Made by a program: the position numbers and the translations under genes
NCBI RefSeq assembly: GCF_011039175.1
Contig: NZ_JAAKEN010000011.1
Location: forward strand, 35,529-99,528
DNA length: 64,000 bases
DNA from: Slackia sp. ZJ119
GTDB lineage: Bacteria; Actinomycetota; Coriobacteriia; Coriobacteriales; Eggerthellaceae
Direction of reading: 5' to 3'
In this document: positions 45,001 to 51,000 of the stretch, in pieces
Position numbering within the stretch: the first letter of the stretch is position 1
How the letters are laid out: every line of letters starts with the position of its first letter
The notes under the pieces: generated by a model
Databases searched by the model: none
Seen by the model: only the letters and a program-made list of their open reading frames with translations
What the model was told of the DNA's origin: nothing

Positions 45001-48000
45001 ATACGTTGGTATGGAAGAAGGATGCCTCGAGTGGCGCCTGGACCCAAGAGACCGTCACATTGCTCGACAACACGACGAAGAAGGGCATGTGGAAACAGGT
45101 GGCCTCGTTCAACGATCCTGGTCTGAACTACCGCCTTGCGCACACCCAAAACGGCGCGAACGGCACAAAGGCCGGATGGTACGAATTCGAGAACCTGCCC
45201 GTGCGCGTCATCGTGGACGGCAGGGAATATCTGGCCGGCTACACGGTTGAAGCCGACCTCAGCCCGACGTTCTCGAGCGCCCAGAAAGAAGTTGCGGTAC
45301 CTGATCCGAATGATCCGAACCATAAGCCGCTGGCTGACGAACGTTTCACTGCGAACAACCAGGAGGCATACAACTCCAAGGCGAGCCGTGTCGTGTTCAA
45401 TGTGCGCGACGATTACGACAAGACCTATGAGGGTCGCTACGAAGAGGCGAACTTCCCGCTGTACTGGAATGCTGAAAACACGCAAGACACGAACGCAAAC
45501 ACCGAGAAGCGCACGCTTGACCGCATGCTCGTGCTGGCCGGCGTGAACGATCCGGTGACGGGAAGCACCGCCGTGGTGGATGCGACGTACGACAACGAGA
45601 CGAAGAATGATACTGAAACGGCTTCCTATGATATGACCTTCGGCCGCGACGAGCTGCGCATGAACGGCGGCTTCATCGAGCCCCCGAGCGCCCCGATCAT
45701 CGGCTATGTCTGGGAAGACACGAACTACGACGGCATTCGTCAGTTGACCGAACCGCTTATCGACGGCGTGGGCGTCACGGTGGAGGCGTACTATTACGAC
45801 AACACTGATGATGACCCTGCGAATCATGTATGGGTGCGCAACACCTCTGTTGCTCCGCTGCACTACACCACGGGCGATACGACGCAGAATCTGCCGACGG
45901 GCCAGACGATGACGCAGGGCAAGTACGTGACCGACAAGCTGTCCACCTACATGACGTTCAACGGCGTGAAGCGTTACCTGGCCGGCTACCGCATCACCAT
46001 CGACGAGCTGCCGACCAACGCCGAAGGCGTCCGCGCGACGCTTACGCACGCGCACAACGGCGGTGCCGCGACGCCGACGGCTTCCCAGACGCTGAGCATG
46101 GAGTCCGACGTGTACCGCAACAACAATGTGGCGGGTGGTGCCGACCCGACAAAGAACCTGCCGCTCGTGAACCGTTTTGACGAGACAAAGCAACAAGGCA
46201 ACGTGCGTTCCGACGGCATGGTCATCACGGCCAACTTCAAGGCAACGTCCGCTGCGGACGATCCTGAGAACGACGTGACGTATGAAGGCGTCGAGTACTT
46301 CATGGCTTCCAACGTGGCGTACAAGGAAGGCGGCGACGCGGGTGTGGTGTTCATCCCGCAGACGAAGGTGTCCGGCATGGTGTGGAATGATGCTGACTAT
46401 GACGGCATCCGCCAAGACGGCGAAGGCAAGCTCGCAAACCGCAAGCTCGCCCTTACGCAGTGGACGCCGAACGAGACGAACAACACGAACCACACGAATG
46501 ACAAGTGGGATCAGGTGACCGGCTTCGGCGCGAAGACGGCGATGACCGATGCAAACGGCGTCTACGTCTTCAACGACCTTCCCACCGCCGTGTCTTCCAT
46601 CGTGGACGATGCAACGGTTGTCGACAAGCCGATGAAGAAGCTCACAGGCGGCACTGTGTCGAATCCGACCTACGGAGACTACAACGACATCACGTACGCA
46701 GTCGACGAATATGCCCTGGCCTCCTATCAGGTGGAACTGACTTCGCTTGACGATGCGGCTGCAGCGACGCATCCGAGCGACGGCACCTGGATGCCGACGC
46801 GCTACCATGCCACGAACGCCTCTGACGCAGAGAGAGACTCCGATGTGATGAACTCGGTGCGCAAGGGCACGGCCGGCGGCATGGTCGTGAGCGATCAGGA
46901 CACCGTGGTCGACGATGCCTTGCCGCTCACGCCTGACCAGTTCGGCACGCGTGCCGGCGACAAGGATGCGGACGACAGCAAGACCGGCGCCCGCCTCATT
47001 GTGGCCGCGCCTGCCAAGACGGGCGTCACGCCGATGGCGCTCGATTCCGACTACGTGCGTCCGCTTGTCGGCCAGCTCGTTGAGCGCGACTACGCGCAAG
47101 CCGTGACACTGCTTTCGAACTTCGCCGACACCGACCGCGCCTCGTACGACTGGCTCAAGGTTGCTTCCGACGACGTCCGCGGCGGCGACATCGGCGCCGT
47201 GCAGGTGACGAAGCGTTCCATCACCGGCGTGGTGTGGAACGACGTTGACAACGACGGTCTGCAAAAGGGCGGCGACTTCTGGTTCGACGTTGACAACGAC
47301 AGTCGCGTCGACGAGACCGAATGGACCGACGTGGACAATAATGGCGTCTACGACGCGACCGCCGACACGTGGGCTGACGCCGACGGCGACAACAATGTCG
47401 ACGACCACGAGTGGATCGATGCCGACAATGACGGCGTGTACACCGCGCCCGAGGAAGGCGTGAACGACATCGAGGTCACGCTGACCCGCTACTACTATGA
47501 CCCGTATCAGAGCAAGTGGGTTGAAGACAAGGTCGCGACCGATCCGGCTAACCCGGCCAACTTGGTTGTCTGGAGCGAGACGTGTGATACGGCGGCCGAA
47601 TCCATCGGTGGCGTCTTCGATGCCAGCGGCAACCCGACGCGCACTCTGCGGGCGGGCGAAAGGGCGACGGCGGTCAATGCGGTCGAGCGCGACGGCGTTT
47701 ACCGCTTCGGCGACCTGGAGCCGGCAGGCATCCGCACGCTTGACAACAACGGAACCTCCGTTGCTGAATGGGTCGTGTTCGGCTACAAGCTCACTGTCAC
47801 CGACGACGCGGTCGTAAACGGCAATTACATGAAGGCCAAGTGGCATGTCGGAGACGAATGCGATATTGATTCCGATCTGACCGATAGTTGTTCGCTTACA
47901 ACGCCTAATGGCTCGCTTGAGCTCAATGACGAATACCTCGTGCTGGCCGAACAAGTCGACATCAATGGCAACACGCCGAACGGTGCGCCTGCCAACGTTT

Positions 48001-51000
48001 CGAACATCCGCTTCGCGCCGGCTTCGAACAACGCCGACCAGACCAAGCCTGCCGACAACGGCACGGTCAAGACCAACGCGAACGGCCTCGTTGCCTACGA
48101 CATCATGATGAGTGCCGACCGCGACGGCTCCGACGCCGGCATCATCGAACCGCCGAAATACGACATCGACGGCTTCGTGTGGAACGATGAGGACTACGAC
48201 GGCGTCTTTGACCGCGAGTTCAATCCGCATCCGCAGCTGTCCAAAGACTTCGAACGGGGCATCAACGGCAAAGAGGTCCACCTGTTGGCGTGGTACCTCG
48301 TACCCGACCAGAACGATGCTACGAAGCTCGTTTGGAAGCGCGACGAGGCTAACGACAAGTTTGTGCAGACGGGCGATCATCCGGACATGACGACCGAGGT
48401 CACCCAGGCAGACAATTCCGTGACCACGGTAAAGATCGCCGGCCACTACGTCTTCAAGGATCTGCCGACGGCTCGCCCGGTGAAGGACGCTAGCGGCAAG
48501 ATCACCTACTACCTGGCTGGTTACACGCTGGAAATCAACGGTGAAAACGCTGAAAAGGGCATGAGCTCGCTGCTGGCCACGACGTTCGAGCGCGAGAAGC
48601 CCGTACTTGACGGTTGGAACTCCAAGGCGTGGCCGATGGTCACGAAAGACGATCTGACCAACGGCCATTGGTCGGGCTACACGAAGAACTTCTATCCGGT
48701 GCAATGGTCTTGCGAAGACCTGCAGACTGGAACCAAGGCAGTCGAGCCTGCCGCCGCCAACAGCGTGCCGGTGAACGTGCTCGACAACCGTATCGTGTTG
48801 GCCGGCATCGCCGACGCCGACACGAATAAGAACTTGAAGGCCGAGAAGGACAACCTGTCGTTCGACTTCGCCATCGGCCAAGACCAGACGGCCATGAACG
48901 CCGGCTTCGTGCCGCCGGACAAGTCCAACCTGCTCGGCGTCGTGTGGTACGACGAAGACTATGACGGCGTCCGCGACTTTGAAAACGACAAGGTCGACAA
49001 GATCGACGAGGCTGCCGCCCAAGCGGCCGCGAACGCGGCGGCCCCGGTGTCGTTCAGCCTGCACGGAGTCCTGTACTCTCAGGCGACGCCGGCTCTGCTG
49101 GCCGAAGGCGATCTGGCCGATCCGAACGATCCTGGCAACCAAGGCAACCCGAACGACCAGAACGGTCCGAACAATCCAGGCAACCAGGGCGGCCAGGGTG
49201 AACCGAATAATCCGAACGACCCAGGCGACCAGGGCGATCCGAACGATCCGGCGCAGCCTGCCGCAGGCGACGAAGAAAAGGGCATTAAGGAGATGGCTGT
49301 CATTCTGACGCAGTACTACTTCGTGCCTCAGTACTACACCGTCGGCTCGAACGAATACCAGATGCTTGAAGACGTCGACGAGAACAAGTTCTACCGCAAC
49401 GGCGATGGCGATCTGCGTTTGATAGAGTCGTCGGACGCCCACAACGTCATCGTCGACAGCACCGGCACGGTCTACTACGTGCGCAACGGCTATGCCTACA
49501 AGTATGACAGCCTCAACCGCGAGCTGCGTTCCTGCGGCACGTGGGTGGAGAACGCAGACTTCAAGGGTGCTGCTGACGTCGACGACGGCAACGGCAACAA
49601 AGTCCGTCCCGAAGTCGGCGGGCATGTAGAAAAAGACGAGGACGGCAACGTCGTCTCCGTGACGGGCGCCTACACGGTGCAGAAGCATCAGGCCTACATT
49701 CCCACTGACGAAGAAGGCACCTACGAGTTCGATGACCTGCCGGCCTACGTGCTCGTCGACGACGAGGCGAAAGACGCCAGTGGCGCTCCGATCGACAACA
49801 ACCCCGAGGATCCGGCAGAAGGATCGGTCTATCAGCCCAATGACTACAAGCCGGGCAATGGCTCCAAGACTGCCTCCCCGTACCTGTCCGGCTATTCCAT
49901 CATGGTCATCAGCGACGGCAAGTACGTGGAATCTCGCTTCCATGTGAACACGGAAGGCGCGCATCGAGACTCTGACCTGAAGGTGTTTGCGTCTGAGATG
50001 ACCGGCACTTACAACCCCGACGGCGACAACGACGAGTCCCTCGCAGTCATCGCGCAACAGGAGACGAGCCTCGCCAACGACGACTACACCGTTTCCTACA
50101 AGGGCATCAGCTATGACCTGGCGAACCGTCTGCACCTCAAACATGCCGGCGATGCGGGCCTGGTGCTGCAGAACCCGGTGCTCATCTCCGGCCGGGTATG
50201 GGACGACGTCGACGCCGACGGCATCGAAGAAGACGGCGAAGAGGGCATCAAGGGTGCGCTCGTCCGCCTGACCCGCTACTGGTTCGACACGACCGGCATC
50301 GGCGCGTTCGAGCTGCGTCCGAGCGATTCGGACGATCCGCTGACCGAAGAGAACACCGGCCTTACTGATGCCGAGATTGCCGCCATCGAGGCCATGAAAG
50401 AAGACGACCTGACCAAAGAATGGTTCGCCGATCCCGCCCGCACGTCCAACGAGCTGCAGGCCGTGGGCCGCCAGTTCCACGACTACCTCTTCGGTTGCTC
50501 GAAGGTGGTCTATGACGATGAAGGCAATCCGGTCATGAACGACGACGGCACGCTCCAAGTCGTAGAGGTTCCTGGCAACGAAGAACTCGCCAAGGCCTAC
50601 AACGAGGCTGCTGAGAAGCTCGTTGACCAGAACGGCTTTACCGGCCAGAAGAACGTGTGGCGTCGCGACTGGACGTTCAAGCAAGGCGATGTGGCGATCC
50701 TCACTGAAGACGAGATCGATCCGGTCAACCCGAGCGTGCCGGCCGACCCGATCGACCCGAACACGCCGGCTCAACCGACGCCTCTGGCGGAAGTCGAGGG
50801 CAACGAAGACCCGGCCGACCCGAGCGAAGAGATCGAAGGGGCTGAGAGTTCGGCTGACCCGAGTGACCCGGCCGACCCTGCCGACCCGGCGGAAGTCGAG
50901 GACCCGTCCACGCATCTGGCGTTTGACGGTCTGACCATCGAAGACGTGATGAGCCTCGTGGAAGACGACCCGACGCTTGCGGTCGACGGCGCTCTGTACT

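Larger units (their letters stand above)
46368..50183 (+). repeat. SdrD-B super-repeat, cycle 6 (A6-B6-C6-D6)
   Basis: Starts are A6 46368 (VSGMVWNDADYDG), B6 47220 (ITGVVWNDVDNDG), C6 48165 (IDGFVWNDEDYDG) and D6 48930 (LLGVVWYDEDYDG). B6 contains a tandem D-x-D-x-D-G insertion and D6 a Gly/Asn/Pro linker (both listed separately). C6 keeps only a faint trace of the C core (FYPVQWS). This is the most divergent complete cycle. Confidence 0.82.

Noticed and set aside
49119..49280. Regular short repeats suggestive of a CRISPR-like or satellite array
   Set aside because: They are in-frame low-complexity codons for Asn/Pro/Gly/Asp within the giant gene; no spacer-repeat structure.
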